Shown: piece by piece, positions 8,766 to 17,594 of the stretch
Layout: each line of letters opens with the position of its first letter
How positions within the stretch are numbered: position 1 is the first letter of the stretch
NCBI GenBank assembly: GCA_964463485.1
Contig: CAYXDO010000001.1
Coordinates: forward strand, 62,001-126,000
DNA: 64,000 nt
Origin: CAYXDO01 sp964463485
GTDB lineage: Bacteria > Myxococcota > Kuafuiibacteriia > Kuafuiibacteriales > Kuafuiibacteriaceae
Direction: 5' to 3'
Made by a program: the position numbers and the translations under genes
The notes under the pieces: generated by a model
Told to the model about the DNA's origin: nothing
The model's input: the letters and a program-made list of their open reading frames with translations, nothing else
Database searches by the model: none

Positions 8766-10337
8766 TCAACTGATGCCATAACTCCTCAGCTTCCGAGCTA
8801 GCGTATTTCTTCCGATCGCCAACACCCGGGCCGCCTCGCTCTGGTTGCCCTGAACAGTCTCGAGCACGAAGAGAACGTGCTCCCGCTCCACCTCTTCGAG
8901 GGTCCTCAGGCCCCGATGTCCCTCGGGCCTCGATTCACTCGCCAAATCCACCCGGTCGGGCAGCGGGAGGTGCTCCGGCAGAATGACCGAGCCGTCCATG
9001 ACCACCAACGCGCTCTCGATACAATTCTCGAGCTCCCGCACGTTACCCGGCCATGGGTAGGCAGCGAGTCGCTCGAGCGTTTCGGGCGCCAACGTGGGCG
9101 CGGAGCTCCCGAGCCGCCTCGCCGCGGTGGTCAAGAAATGTCGCGCCAGCCGTGCGATGTCGCGAGCGCCCCGCGCGGCGAGCGGGGGCAGCCCAAGCTC
9201 CACCACCCGAATTCGATAGTAGAGGTCCGCACGAAATCGCTGCTCCCCCACCATCTTCAGCAGGTCGCGATTCGTCGCCGCCACGACCCGAACGTCGACG
9301 CGAACCAGGTCCTGCCCGCCGACGCGCACGAACTCACGATCTTGCAGCACGCGCAGCAGCTTGCCCTGCACGGCCAACGGCAACTCTCCGATCTCGTCCA
9401 AAAAGATCGTACCCCCGTCAGCGAGGTCGAATTTCCCTTTGGCTTTCTGATCCGCGCCGGTGAACGCCCCCCGCTCGTGGCCAAACAGCTCGTTCTCGAT
9501 CAAAGTCTCCGGGAGCGCCGCGCAGTCGACCTTGACGAAGGGCCGATCCCGGCGGGCCGAGTTCACGTGCACCGCGCGGGCGAAGAGCTCTTTGCCTGTG
9601 CCACTCTCCCCGCGAATCAACACGGTGGCACTCGAAGCCGCTGCCTTCCGCGTTCGGCGGCATGCCTCGCGCAAGCTCTCCGACTCTCCGACGATTCGAT
9701 TGAATCGATCCTGAATCAAGAGCGCCTCCGGCCGGCGTTCGGTCGGATCGGAAAAATCCAAGGCCATCAAAGTCGCACTCGACGCGGTCGGCGCAGGCGC
9801 AGGCTCGGTGGGTCGCCTCGACGACAAGTCATCGTAGAGAGTCGTGGCCTCGATGAGTCTGGAAGCCTCGGAGGCGAGCCTTCGACCCTTGGCCAAGTCC
9901 GACTCGTCGAACGCGCCGCCTCGCTTGTTGAGCAACTGCACGACCCCGATCACTTCGTCGACTCGGTCGATCATCGGGATCGCGAGGATCGATTCTGTGC
10001 GGTAACCAGTGAGCTCGTCGACGCCAGCGAAGAAGCGAGCGTCGGAGTGAGTCGTGGGTACACTCACTACTTCCCCGGTTTGCGCAACCCATCCTGCCAC
10101 TCCTTGCCCGAGCGAGAGTCTGATCTCGGGGAGCTCCGGGAGGTGAGCGACCTTGGAGAACAGCTCTCCGCGCGCCCGATCGACGAGGAAGATCGTCGCG
10201 CGGTCGCAGGCCATGTGCTCTCGAACCTCGTCGACCAACCGTACGAGCAAGTCTTCGAAGGCAATCTCGCTGCCGAGCAGCGCTCCCACTTCGAGCAACA
10301 TGGGTAGCTCGTCGGACGCGGGACTCGGGTCGTTCAT
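8766..10337 (-). CDS. Sigma-54-dependent activator with GAF sensor domain
   Basis: A 523-residue enhancer-binding protein. Residues about 20-165 form a GAF domain (MACDRATIFLVDR, LGQGVAGWVAQTG, GVVQLLNKRGG). Residues about 210-440 are the AAA+ domain with Walker A GESGTGKE (243-250), the sigma-54 contact motif GAFTGA and LFLDEIGELP-type Walker B. The C-terminal ~45 residues are a Fis-type helix-turn-helix (NQSEAARVLAIGRNTLARKL). It senses a small ligand or state through GAF rather than phosphorylation. I chose the ATG at 10337 because upstream residues look non-coding. No target promoter is obvious nearby. Confidence 0.93.
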   Translation of the reverse strand: MNDPSPASDELPMLLEVGALLGSEIAFEDLLVRLVDEVREHMACDRATIFLVDRARGELFSKVAHLPELPEIRLSLGQGVAGWVAQTGEVVSVPTTHSDARFFAGVDELTGYRTESILAIPMIDRVDEVIGVVQLLNKRGGAFDESDLAKGRRLASEASRLIEATTLYDDLSSRRPTEPAPAPTASSATLMALDFSDPTERRPEALLIQDRFNRIVGESESLREACRRTRKAAASSATVLIRGESGTGKELFARAVHVNSARRDRPFVKVDCAALPETLIENELFGHERGAFTGADQKAKGKFDLADGGTIFLDEIGELPLAVQGKLLRVLQDREFVRVGGQDLVRVDVRVVAATNRDLLKMVGEQRFRADLYYRIRVVELGLPPLAARGARDIARLARHFLTTAARRLGSSAPTLAPETLERLAAYPWPGNVRELENCIESALVVMDGSVILPEHLPLPDRVDLASESRPEGHRGLRTLEEVEREHVLFVLETVQGNQSEAARVLAIGRNTLARKLRSYGIS

Positions 10338-10483
10338 GCGCGCGCGGATGGTATCCGAACGGAGCCGATCTCGGCAGCCTACAAAGGCCCGGGCCGGCTC
10401 GCTCGGTCCGCGGGTGGTCTCTCGAAGGGCCTCGCTGACGCGGGCCTCGGCTCGAGATTGGGTGCGCATCCAGCTCCCTTCGA

Positions 10484-11326
10484 TCACGCGGCCACCGGCA
10501 GTCGCTCCCGTGCCGCGCTCGCCCACGGAAACAGGCCGCGAGCCTCGGACTCGATCGCACGAACCATCGCGTCGTCGTGCGTGGGGTCGTGGTGAAACAA
10601 AATCAGCTTCTTGGCATCGGCCGCTTTGGCCAGCTTGGCGGCGACGGCGTAGGTCGAGTGACCCCAGCCCTTCCGGCTCGGCCCCACGCGGCCCTCGTAC
10701 TCCGCCGGCGTGTACTGCGCGTCGTAGATCAAGAGGTCAGCACCGCGCGCGATGCGAAGCAGCCCTTCGTCGAAGCTGCCGTCCTCGTGATGCTCGGTGT
10801 CGGTGGCAAAGCAGACGGATCTTCCGTCGGCCTCGAAACGATAACCAAGCACACCCTGCGGGTGCATGAGCTCCGCCGTGGTGACGCGGAACGGCCCAAT
10901 GTCGAGCTGCTCGTTGGGGCCGAGGGTCTGAAATCGTTTCTTCGCACCCATCGCTTGAAGCGGCACGGGGAAGTGCGGCGGACGCATCTGAGCCGCGAGC
11001 GCCTCTTCGAGCGTGGCCTGCTCACTCTTCGGTCCGTAAAGCGCGAGTGTCGTGCTCGGAACGAACGCCGGCGCGAAAAACGGGAAGCCTTGAATGTGGT
11101 CCCAATGCAGATGGGTGAAGAGTAGGTCTACAGACACGGGACGCCCCAGCGTTCTCGATTCGGTGAGCAGGCGGTCGCCGAGCGCCCGCAACCCGGTGCC
11201 CGCATCGACGATGAGACGATGGCCCTCGTGCTCGACTGCCAGGCACGTCGTGTTCCCACCGAACTCCGCGAATTCGACACCAGAGGTCGCGATGGATCCT
11301 CGAACGCCGAAAAAAGTGACTAACAT
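10484..11326 (-). CDS. MBL-fold metallo-hydrolase
   Basis: A 280-residue protein starting MLVTFFGVRGSIATSG with the metal motif LLFTHLHWDHIQGFPFF and later FATDTEHHED and LILFHHDPTHDD, as in cyclic-phosphodiesterase / RNase Z-like members of the beta-lactamase fold. Substrate is unknown. The ATG at 11326 has a good Shine-Dalgarno (GGAGAG six bases upstream), which decides the start against a long upstream open frame containing low-complexity sequence. It is followed after 146 bp by the GAF/sigma-54 activator on the same strand; a shared transcript is possible but not shown. Confidence 0.88.
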   Translation of the reverse strand: MLVTFFGVRGSIATSGVEFAEFGGNTTCLAVEHEGHRLIVDAGTGLRALGDRLLTESRTLGRPVSVDLLFTHLHWDHIQGFPFFAPAFVPSTTLALYGPKSEQATLEEALAAQMRPPHFPVPLQAMGAKKRFQTLGPNEQLDIGPFRVTTAELMHPQGVLGYRFEADGRSVCFATDTEHHEDGSFDEGLLRIARGADLLIYDAQYTPAEYEGRVGPSRKGWGHSTYAVAAKLAKAADAKKLILFHHDPTHDDAMVRAIESEARGLFPWASAARERLPVAA

Positions 11327-11658
11327 GGCTCTCTCCTTCCAGTGCGGCAACGTGCCGTACGGACAAGGGATGCGAACGCCATGCCGAGTGAGCACGCTCG
11401 CCGCAGCAACGCGAGCTGATCCGGATCGGATCAAGCTGAGCCAGAATGGTGCGCCGATCACGATCGATCGAGAACACCAGGATCGATCGAGATACCTGAA
11501 ACCGAGCGAAGCGAGGTTTCGCACCGTGCCCGTGCCCTGCCCGTGCCCGTGCCCGACGCGATTCCCCAATGGAGCGTTGTCGAGCAGTGTCTTTGCAGCC
11601 GGGCGGTCCAGCGCACCGGGGCTTGATGCCCGGCCACGACGAGGATCGATCGACGAGA
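11327..11658. other. 332 bp intergenic region between plsX and the MBL gene
   Basis: No gene is supported here. It contains two copies of a 33 nt element (listed separately) and a hexanucleotide run of GTGCCC units at about 11525-11554. The sequence nearest the MBL gene holds its Shine-Dalgarno and presumably its promoter, but no convincing -35/-10 pair stands out in this GC-rich DNA. Confidence 0.6.
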
Positions 11659-11673
11659 TCAGGATCGATCGAG
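11459..11673. repeat. Two direct copies of a 33 nt GATCGATCGA-containing element
   Basis: Copies lie at 11459-11491 and 11641-11673 and agree at 27 of 33 positions. Each contains two GATCGATCGA cores 19 nt apart. The second copy spans the plsX stop codon (encoding the C-terminal Asp-Arg-Ser). The cores are palindromic around GATC. Confidence 0.75.
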
Positions 11674-12675
11674 GCAGTCCTCGATGCGCCGCGGCAGATC
11701 TTGGGTGACGCACCGCGCCGCCACCTTCACCGCGTTCTTGATCGCCCGCTCGGAAGAACGCCCGTGGGCTTTGATACAGGGACGCGTGAAGCCGAGAATG
11801 GGCGCGCCGCCGTATTGCTGCCAGTCCGTCACTGACTTGAGCTCCTTGATACCGCTGGAAAGCAGCGCGATGGCAACCTTGTAGCGCAAGGACTCGCGAT
11901 AGGCGAAGCGCGCGAGGTTCATCACGGTTTCACTCACACCTTCCAACATCTTGAGCACGATGTTGCCGGTGAAGCCGTCGCACACGATGACGTCGGCGGT
12001 GCCGCGAGGAATGTCGACCCCTTCGACGTTTCCGATGAAGTCGATGGAGGTGATCGCGGCGAGCCGCTCGTGCGCTGCCACGATCTCTTCGGTGCCTTTG
12101 TTCGCCTCCGATCCGTTGGAGAGCAAAGCAACCCGCGGGCGAGAGTTCTTGCTGATGATCGCCGAGTATGCCGCGCCCATGAGCGCGAAGCCCACGAGGT
12201 CTTCCGTGCGAGCTCGAACGGTCGCGCCGACGTCGAGGATCAGGCTGAAGGGGTCGTTTTTCTCTCCGCGCCTTCGCTCCGTTGGAACTACGGCTGCGAG
12301 CGCAGCACGAGGAATTCTCGGGACGCGTGCGAACGATTCCGCACACGCGAGAATGACCGCGCCGGTGTTCCCCGCGGAGACGAGCGCGGACTCAGAAGTA
12401 GACGCGACGAGCCTTGTGGCCGTAGGGAGAGATGCGTCGGGATTGTTGACCAAGGCCTCGCGCGGCGAGGCATCCATTGGGATCGCGCCTTCCGTGTGAA
12501 CGATCTCGATTCGATCCGATCGGGCCTCGCACCCTTTGAGGCAAGCCTCGATTCGAGCTCGATCGCCGACGAGCACCAACCTGGCATCGACGTCCTTTGA
12601 AGCGGCCGCGACCCCCGCGACGATAGCCTCGGGAGCGTGATCACCGCCCATCGCGTCGATGAAGATCGACGCCAC
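11659..12675 (-). CDS. plsX: Phosphate acyltransferase PlsX
   Basis: PlsX makes acyl-phosphate from acyl-ACP for phospholipid synthesis. The 338-residue product starts with IFIDAMGGDHAPEAIVAGV, the family signature, and continues with SALVSAGNTGAVILAC, LLSNGSEANKGTE, VIVCDGFTGNIVLKMLEG and a C-terminal YGGAPILGFTRPCIKAHGRS. I use the GTG at 12675: it gives the normal length and puts the start 5 nt after the stop of the upstream peptidoglycan-binding gene; longer readings lose family resemblance. The fatty-acid genes fabD/fabH that often sit beside plsX are not in the window. Confidence 0.95.
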   Translation of the reverse strand: MASIFIDAMGGDHAPEAIVAGVAAASKDVDARLVLVGDRARIEACLKGCEARSDRIEIVHTEGAIPMDASPREALVNNPDASLPTATRLVASTSESALVSAGNTGAVILACAESFARVPRIPRAALAAVVPTERRRGEKNDPFSLILDVGATVRARTEDLVGFALMGAAYSAIISKNSRPRVALLSNGSEANKGTEEIVAAHERLAAITSIDFIGNVEGVDIPRGTADVIVCDGFTGNIVLKMLEGVSETVMNLARFAYRESLRYKVAIALLSSGIKELKSVTDWQQYGGAPILGFTRPCIKAHGRSSERAIKNAVKVAARCVTQDLPRRIEDCLDRS

Positions 12676-12680
12676 GAGGT

Positions 12681-13691
12681 CTAGTAGCCCTCGTGATTGT
12701 CGTTGTAGTCGGCCCACGCCGCCGCTGGCGTGGCGTAGCGAGCCTTGATGTAGCGCAGCATGCCGACCGCTTCTTCGAGCGGCCTTCCGATCCCGAGTCG
12801 ACCGCTCGGGTAGTAGCTCTCGACGTTGTCGAGCAGCAGCTGGCCGAGCCCAGTCGCGCTCGAGCGAGCCATCTTCAACCCCAAGATCAGCTCCGCATGT
12901 ACGACCGTCCACTGCGCGGGCTTCGTCGACATGCGCCCGTACGTGTAGTTCGGGCGTCCCACGAAACCGTCAGACTCACTCGCGATCAATCGATGCAGAC
13001 CGTCGGCGTCGGCCCAGCTCGCAGGCACCCCGGCGATCGCGGCGGCTTCGCGAAACAGCGCCCGTGTCTCTGGAGCGTAGGCTGGATATCGATCCAAGAT
13101 GGGCGTTCCGCCTGGCGTGAGCGTGGGCTCGGGCGGCCGCGGCGTCTGCGTCTTCGCAAGCTCGGCCCACGTCACCGGCCCGACTTTTCCGGTCGGCGAG
13201 ATACCTCGATCGATCTGGTAGTGCGTCACCGCGGCTCGCAGCCCGCGACCATAGACGCTATCGAGCCCGCCTGAAGTGTACCCGAGCTCCGCGAGACGGT
13301 CCTGCAGGCGTCGCACCGTCGGCCCGCTCGCCTTGATGGCCAAGCTCGGCTGTGAGCCTGGGTCCCACGACGCCGGACCCACGCTGGTCTCTGCGGGCGC
13401 AGGTGTCGGAGGAGCAGGCGGGGCGACGATGTCCGCGCGCGCCTCACTTCCGAGGAGCGTCGGGCCCACCATGCCCAACAGCACCGCTCCCGCGCCCCAC
13501 GGCCCCATGCGGCCAAAGAACGCACCAAGCCCCGCCGCCGTACGCGCTCCCCAGTTGCGCGGCAGCTCGATCTCGAAAGGCGGCGGCTTCGAATCCTCGA
13601 TGATCTTGGCGAGCTGTGTTTTTGGGAACGACGCTCGTCGCTTCGTGGGTGCGACGTGGGCACGAGACGTCGGAACGCGTAGGGCCCTCAT
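12681..13691 (-). CDS. Peptidoglycan-binding protein with transglycosylase-like C-terminal domain
   Basis: From the ATG at 13691 the product has 336 residues: a basic cytoplasmic start, a hydrophobic segment (GAGAVLLGMVGPTLLGSEA) acting as membrane anchor or signal, a P/A-rich linker, a PG_binding_1 domain (GPTVRRLQDRLAELGYTSG, LRAAVTHYQIDRGISPTGKV) and a C-terminal part with a transglycosylase-like pattern: LHRLIASESDGFVG (the Glu is the likely catalytic acid), SATGLGQLLLDN, then an AAAWADYNDNHEGY end. It should act on the cell wall. An in-frame ATG at 13865 would overlap the divergent phosphatase start, so I reject it. It is immediately upstream of plsX. Confidence 0.75.
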   Translation of the reverse strand: MRALRVPTSRAHVAPTKRRASFPKTQLAKIIEDSKPPPFEIELPRNWGARTAAGLGAFFGRMGPWGAGAVLLGMVGPTLLGSEARADIVAPPAPPTPAPAETSVGPASWDPGSQPSLAIKASGPTVRRLQDRLAELGYTSGGLDSVYGRGLRAAVTHYQIDRGISPTGKVGPVTWAELAKTQTPRPPEPTLTPGGTPILDRYPAYAPETRALFREAAAIAGVPASWADADGLHRLIASESDGFVGRPNYTYGRMSTKPAQWTVVHAELILGLKMARSSATGLGQLLLDNVESYYPSGRLGIGRPLEEAVGMLRYIKARYATPAAAWADYNDNHEGY

Positions 13692-13863
13692 CGATCCGAA
13701 CCTCGCTTCGGGAATCCGTTCTCCGCAAAACGCACGAGACCTCGCATCATACCGGAGGCCGTCGGTCCAGCAACCGTGATGTTGTTGACGCAGCGCGTGA
13801 ATCTCCGCCGCGTCGACCCATGAAGTGTGGCCAGGAGCGCCTACAGCGTGATAGCCGAGCCCC

Positions 13864-14325
13864 ATGAAGCGGGTAATGGTGATCTGCAGCGGCAACATCT
13901 GTCGGTCGCCGATGGCTGCGGTCATGGCCGAGCGAGCGCTCAAGGGAGCCAACGTCCCCGCCGTGGTGATCTCGGCCGGTACTTTAGGCATTCACGGCCA
14001 ACCCGCAGCGGCCCATGCGGTGAGTGTCATGCGAGAGATCGGCCTGGAGCTCAGCGGTCACCGCTCCCAAGGCGTGTCCGTCCAGATGTTGTCGTTCGCA
14101 GACTACATCTTGGTGATGGAGCCCCTTCACGAAGCGTACCTTCGTCAGAAGGCCCAGACCGTCTCCGAGCGCATACATCGCGTCTGGGAGTATGCAGAGC
14201 CTCGCGGGCGACTCACTCACATCGCTGACCCGATGGGGCAGGATCTCGAAGCCTTTGCGATCTGCCGCGACGAGCTCTTGGCCTGCATCGATTCTTGGGC
14301 GCGTTGGGTCGCCGCGCTGAGATGA
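13864..14325 (+). CDS. Low-molecular-weight protein-tyrosine-phosphatase family protein
   Basis: A 153-residue protein with the LMW-PTP P-loop CSGNICRSP at Cys8 to Arg14, right at the N-terminus as expected, and the general-acid DP pair at Asp122-Pro123 (HIADPMGQD). All catalytic residues are present. Family members dephosphorylate tyrosine kinases of exopolysaccharide systems or arginine-phosphorylated proteins; which applies is unknown. The next gene overlaps by 4 nt (ATGA), so the two form an operon. The gene is divergent from the peptidoglycan-binding gene. Confidence 0.88.
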   Translation: MKRVMVICSGNICRSPMAAVMAERALKGANVPAVVISAGTLGIHGQPAAAHAVSVMREIGLELSGHRSQGVSVQMLSFADYILVMEPLHEAYLRQKAQTVSERIHRVWEYAEPRGRLTHIADPMGQDLEAFAICRDELLACIDSWARWVAALR

Positions 14326-14774
14326 GATTCGTCGTGGAAACGACCGCACGTTTCGGCGACTGCGATCCGGCCGGGCTCGTCTATTACCCGCGATTCTTCG
14401 AGTGGTTCCATGACACCTTCGAGAGCACGTTCGCGGCCATCGCAGGCGTTCCTTACAACGACGTGGTGATGCGCGACCGCGTCGGATTTCCTGCGGTCAA
14501 CCTCGCGGCTGAGTTCAAACGGCCGGTCCGGTTCGGAGATCGAGTGCAGGTCGAGGTGTTCCTCTCGAGGCTCACCGAACGATCCGCAACCTTCGAATAC
14601 CGCGTGCGAGGGGAGTCCGGTCTGTGCGCGACCGCGAGCGTCAAGGTTGCCACCATGGATATGGACGGCGCAGGCTCGGCCGTATTTCCGGAGGCGATCT
14701 TTCGGGCGTTTCTGCCCTATGTTGAGAGCGACGACGAGCTCCCAAACGCAGCGCGCCTTCGCTCTGGTTCTTGA
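14322..14774 (+). CDS. Acyl-CoA thioesterase, 4HBT/YbgC type
   Basis: A 150-residue hotdog-fold protein. It starts FVVETTARFGDCDPAGLVYYPRFFEWFHD, where the Asp in DCDPAGLVYYP corresponds to the catalytic acid of 4-hydroxybenzoyl-CoA thioesterases. It should hydrolyse an acyl- or aryl-CoA in the cytoplasm; the substrate is not evident. The ATG at 14322 overlaps the stop of the phosphatase gene by 4 nt, which supports this start over one 27 nt further upstream. Confidence 0.87.
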   Translation: MRFVVETTARFGDCDPAGLVYYPRFFEWFHDTFESTFAAIAGVPYNDVVMRDRVGFPAVNLAAEFKRPVRFGDRVQVEVFLSRLTERSATFEYRVRGESGLCATASVKVATMDMDGAGSAVFPEAIFRAFLPYVESDDELPNAARLRSGS

Positions 14775-14781
14775 GAGGTAT

Positions 14782-15402
14782 CTAGCTCGCGCTGCTGGGA
14801 GCCGTGGGTTTGAACAGGGGCCCGGGAATCGGCAGGACCGGCCGACCTACGGTCGGATTCAAGACCATCGCGAAGGCGATGTAGAGCGAGATCGCCATGA
14901 GAGCCACCGTCGCAATTCCGATGAGCAGCGCGAGCGCAGGCAAATGAAACAGCTCTCGTCCGATTCGAAAAACGTAGAGCAGATCGATGTCGAGCAAGAA
15001 CACGAAGAGAATCTTCGAGAAGTAGCCGAACGCCAAAGTCATCACGAGGAAGATGAGCAGGAAGCAAGAGTCCACCGCCAAGACGATGCTCGAATTGACT
15101 TTGTGACCGAGCGCCAGCTCGCTGAGCGCCCACCAATTCATGACCCAGTTGAACGAAAAAGTCGTGAGTAAGGTCCCGCCGAGCATGTTCTTGTTGGCGA
15201 AGCTCATGAGCCCCGACAAGAACTGACAGCCCCCGCCGAACAGGAGGCAGAACCACGCACAAACGGTCAGGCCGTCGGGCGTAAGAGCGCTCGGCGAGCC
15301 GAACGCGATCGGCAAGAGCGAGGCGCACCCGATCGAGAGTCCAAAGAGCCCGAGTGGGGTAGGCTCGCCAAAAAGGGGGGGAGTTGCGGCAGGGGCGCTC
15401 AT
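14782..15402 (-). CDS. GPR1/FUN34/YaaH family transporter (acetate/succinate type)
   Basis: A 206-residue integral membrane protein with six predicted transmembrane segments. The start is GEPTPLGLFGLSIGCASLLP, an NPAPLGL-like family signature with Asn/Ala replaced, and the third segment has LFGGGCQFLSGLMSFANKNM, matching the FGGLGQ-aGi-e-kkGNTF pattern of SatP-like proteins. Such proteins move acetate or other small carboxylates. I chose the ATG at 15402 because upstream residues do not resemble the family and run into the divergent lipoprotein leader. It converges with the thioesterase gene. Confidence 0.82.
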   Translation of the reverse strand: MSAPAATPPLFGEPTPLGLFGLSIGCASLLPIAFGSPSALTPDGLTVCAWFCLLFGGGCQFLSGLMSFANKNMLGGTLLTTFSFNWVMNWWALSELALGHKVNSSIVLAVDSCFLLIFLVMTLAFGYFSKILFVFLLDIDLLYVFRIGRELFHLPALALLIGIATVALMAISLYIAFAMVLNPTVGRPVLPIPGPLFKPTAPSSAS

Positions 15403-15472
15403 CGGGCGCGGATTTGAAGCATCAATGATGGTCGGCTGTCGACTGTCCCGTGTTTGGAGAGTAGGAGGCCTC

Positions 15473-16120
15473 ATGTTTCGATCTCTCCGGCCGGCGCAGA
15501 GCGCCCGCTTGGCCTTGTTGGCTCTCACGCTCGCGTGCCAGCCCGAGCCCGTACGCATCGTCGTGAAGCTCCCCAAGGACATGCCCGAGTCGACCCAGCT
15601 GGTCCCTTTCGTACCGACCTTCACGGAGAAGAACATGTCTCTGCGGCTCAGGGCCTCCGCCTTCGACAAGCTCGAGCGCTATATGGGGCCGGCCAAAGTA
15701 AAGTGGACGTCTTCAGACCCGAGCGTGGCCGTCGTCGCTCAAGACGGCCTCGTGACGATCCTCTCGAGCGGAAAGGCCAAGATCACCGCCGAGACGACCG
15801 AGACCCAAACCCCACTGGTCGCCTCGATCGAAATCCCCGCGGCGATTCCGGCCAAGGTGAAAATCGATCCGCCCGAGGGAGACAAGAACCCAGCTGAGAT
15901 CCACCTCGGGGAAATCAAACAGTTCAAGGCCGTCGTGTTGAACGACCGAGACGAACCCATCCCCGACGCCAAGATCCTCTGGAGATCGACGACCTACGCG
16001 GTCACGGTCACTCCGACCGGGGAGGTCGAGGGAGCGGCGATGGGAGAGACGCAGCTCGTCGCCGAGCACAAGTCTTACTCCGCCAAGCACGCGCTCAACG
16101 TTCTCGATTGGAAGAAGTGA
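15473..16120 (+). CDS. Lipoprotein with bacterial Ig-like (BIG2) domains
   Basis: A 215-residue protein. The start is fixed by a strong AGGAGG about 5 nt before the ATG at 15473. The signal peptide ends in a lipobox (ALTLAC, Cys22). The mature part shows two Ig-like repeats: VKWTSSDPSVAVVAQDGLVT with ILSSGKAKITAE, and ILWRSTTYAVTVTPTGEVEG, the BIG2 pattern of W-S-x-V-x-V-x-x-G-x-V. It should be attached to the periplasmic or surface side of a membrane. It is the first gene of a run of four on the plus strand with the RDD-SpoIIM fusion. Confidence 0.8.
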   Translation: MFRSLRPAQSARLALLALTLACQPEPVRIVVKLPKDMPESTQLVPFVPTFTEKNMSLRLRASAFDKLERYMGPAKVKWTSSDPSVAVVAQDGLVTILSSGKAKITAETTETQTPLVASIEIPAAIPAKVKIDPPEGDKNPAEIHLGEIKQFKAVVLNDRDEPIPDAKILWRSTTYAVTVTPTGEVEGAAMGETQLVAEHKSYSAKHALNVLDWKK

Positions 16121-16127
16121 GTCGCTT

Positions 16128-17594
16128 TTGAGCGCGCTGCCCATCGATACCCGCACAACGATCCGAGCCCCAGAAGGATTCGAGCTCGCGTATCGGGTGG
16201 CCGGACCGGCCCGTCGCGCCCTGGCCTTCGGAGTGGACGCAGCCATTCGCGCGGCGGTCCTTGCGCTCGTGTGGCTCGTTCAAGGCGAGCTCACCGCAGA
16301 CGAAGCGATCGAGCTCATCACTTCGAAGCCTTGGGCGCTCGCGGGACTGAGCATCGTCTATCACTTCGCCTTCGAGCTCGCCTTCTCTGGCCGAACGCCC
16401 GGCAAGAAGTTGTTCGGGCTGCGCGCGATCCAAACGAATGGCGCTCCGCTCGACATGCGCTCCTGCTTGATTCGCAATGGACTCCGGCTAGTCGATCTTG
16501 GCGGGCTCGTTGGGTTGTGGGCTTTGCTCGATCCGGCCTCGATGTTCGTAGACGCGCGCTTCAGACGGATCGGCGATCGTCTTGCGCGCTCGATGGTCGT
16601 GTTCGAGGCGTTCGACGACGTGAACGAGCGCGCGCTTCGCCCAGCAAGCCGTCTCACGAGCCACGCCACGCGCCAAATCCGCGAGCGATGCCGACGCCTC
16701 GGTGCGCTCTTGACGCGGCTCGAGTCGGGACGCTCCGCGCCGGAAAACGAAGTTCGCGAGCTCGCGTCCCTGATGCGCTCGCTGAGATCCGACGCCTACC
16801 GCGCCCGCATCGAGGGCGTCCACCCGACCATGGCCCAAGCGGTCAGCTCACTGGCGCGTCGGGCACACCAGTTGTCGTGCAAACGTGACGCCGCAGATCG
16901 CTCGCTGCTGCGCTGCGTGAACCGTGTTCCGGCGACCGTGCGGCATCACCGTCGCTCGCTCCTCCTCGCTACTCTCACCTGGACTCTCGCGATCGGCGTG
17001 GGCGCGCTCGTTTCGGAGTCGAGCGAGCCCTTCGCGCTGTCGCTCATCGATCACGGTCCGCTCCAAAGCCTCGAGAGTGCCGTTCGCGGCCTGGAGTTCC
17101 GAGCCCCCACGGAGATCGAACCGTTCACGCTGCGAGGACCCCTCGCTCCGATGGCGAGGGCCGAGGCCGCTGTCGTGAGCTTCGTCGCCGGCGGTTTCGT
17201 CGGCCTCGGCTCGATCCTCGCGTTGGTCTCCGACGGGCTCGAGGTCGGGACGTTCATCTCTCACGCAAGACGACTCGGCTTGGTCGATCGCGCCGTCACT
17301 CCGGCCCTCCCCTCAGCGATCTTTTCATGCCTCTCCGTCCTCGCCGCCGCGACGGGCGGCCTCGTGCTTGGACGAGCGCTGCTGTTCCCCGGCCGACCCT
17401 CGCGAATTCAGGCCCTTCTGGCCCGAGCCACCGAGATCTGGCGCCTGCTCGCGTTGAGCGCCGGGCTCGGCGCGTTTGCCTTCGCCGTGAGCCGATGGGA
17501 GGTCGGGCTGACCGCGTCCGCGAGCCTCGGCGTGCTGATCGTGGGCTGGCTCGCGATCGCCGGCCGAGCTCGCCCGATCGAGGCCGAGAGATGA
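16128..17594 (+). CDS. RDD domain - SpoIIM-like domain fusion, integral membrane protein
   Basis: A 488-residue protein from a TTG at 16128, 7 nt after the Ig-like lipoprotein gene. Residues about 18-155 form an RDD domain (AGPARRALAFGVDAAIRA, then FELAFSGRTPGKKLFGL, RNGLRLVDL). A soluble, Arg-rich helical stretch follows (about 165-265). The rest has four or more membrane segments with a SpoIIM-like pattern (SFVAGGFVGLGSILAL). RDD and SpoIIM proteins are often separate neighbours in membrane gene clusters with MoxR ATPases; here they are one chain. Function is unknown. It overlaps the next gene by 4 nt. Confidence 0.78.
   Translation: MSALPIDTRTTIRAPEGFELAYRVAGPARRALAFGVDAAIRAAVLALVWLVQGELTADEAIELITSKPWALAGLSIVYHFAFELAFSGRTPGKKLFGLRAIQTNGAPLDMRSCLIRNGLRLVDLGGLVGLWALLDPASMFVDARFRRIGDRLARSMVVFEAFDDVNERALRPASRLTSHATRQIRERCRRLGALLTRLESGRSAPENEVRELASLMRSLRSDAYRARIEGVHPTMAQAVSSLARRAHQLSCKRDAADRSLLRCVNRVPATVRHHRRSLLLATLTWTLAIGVGALVSESSEPFALSLIDHGPLQSLESAVRGLEFRAPTEIEPFTLRGPLAPMARAEAAVVSFVAGGFVGLGSILALVSDGLEVGTFISHARRLGLVDRAVTPALPSAIFSCLSVLAAATGGLVLGRALLFPGRPSRIQALLARATEIWRLLALSAGLGAFAFAVSRWEVGLTASASLGVLIVGWLAIAGRARPIEAER

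Noticed and set aside
9595..9625. A sigma-54-like TGGCAC-N5-GC match on the minus strand
   Set aside because: It falls in the codons for the Walker A motif GESGTGKE, which commonly produces such a match by chance inside activator genes.
8877..10307. A 476-residue open frame opposite the GAF/sigma-54 activator
   Set aside because: The activator has intact GAF, AAA+ and HTH motifs on the minus strand; the opposite frame is an antisense artefact of GC-rich codons.
11525..11554. GTGCCC hexanucleotide run as a coding repeat (GHGHGQGTG)
   Set aside because: It lies upstream of the MBL start, which is fixed by a strong Shine-Dalgarno at 11326, so it is probably not translated.
13691..13865. Longer N-terminus of the peptidoglycan-binding protein starting at 13865
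   Set aside because: It would overlap the divergent phosphatase start and leave no room for either promoter; the added residues look unlike a signal peptide.
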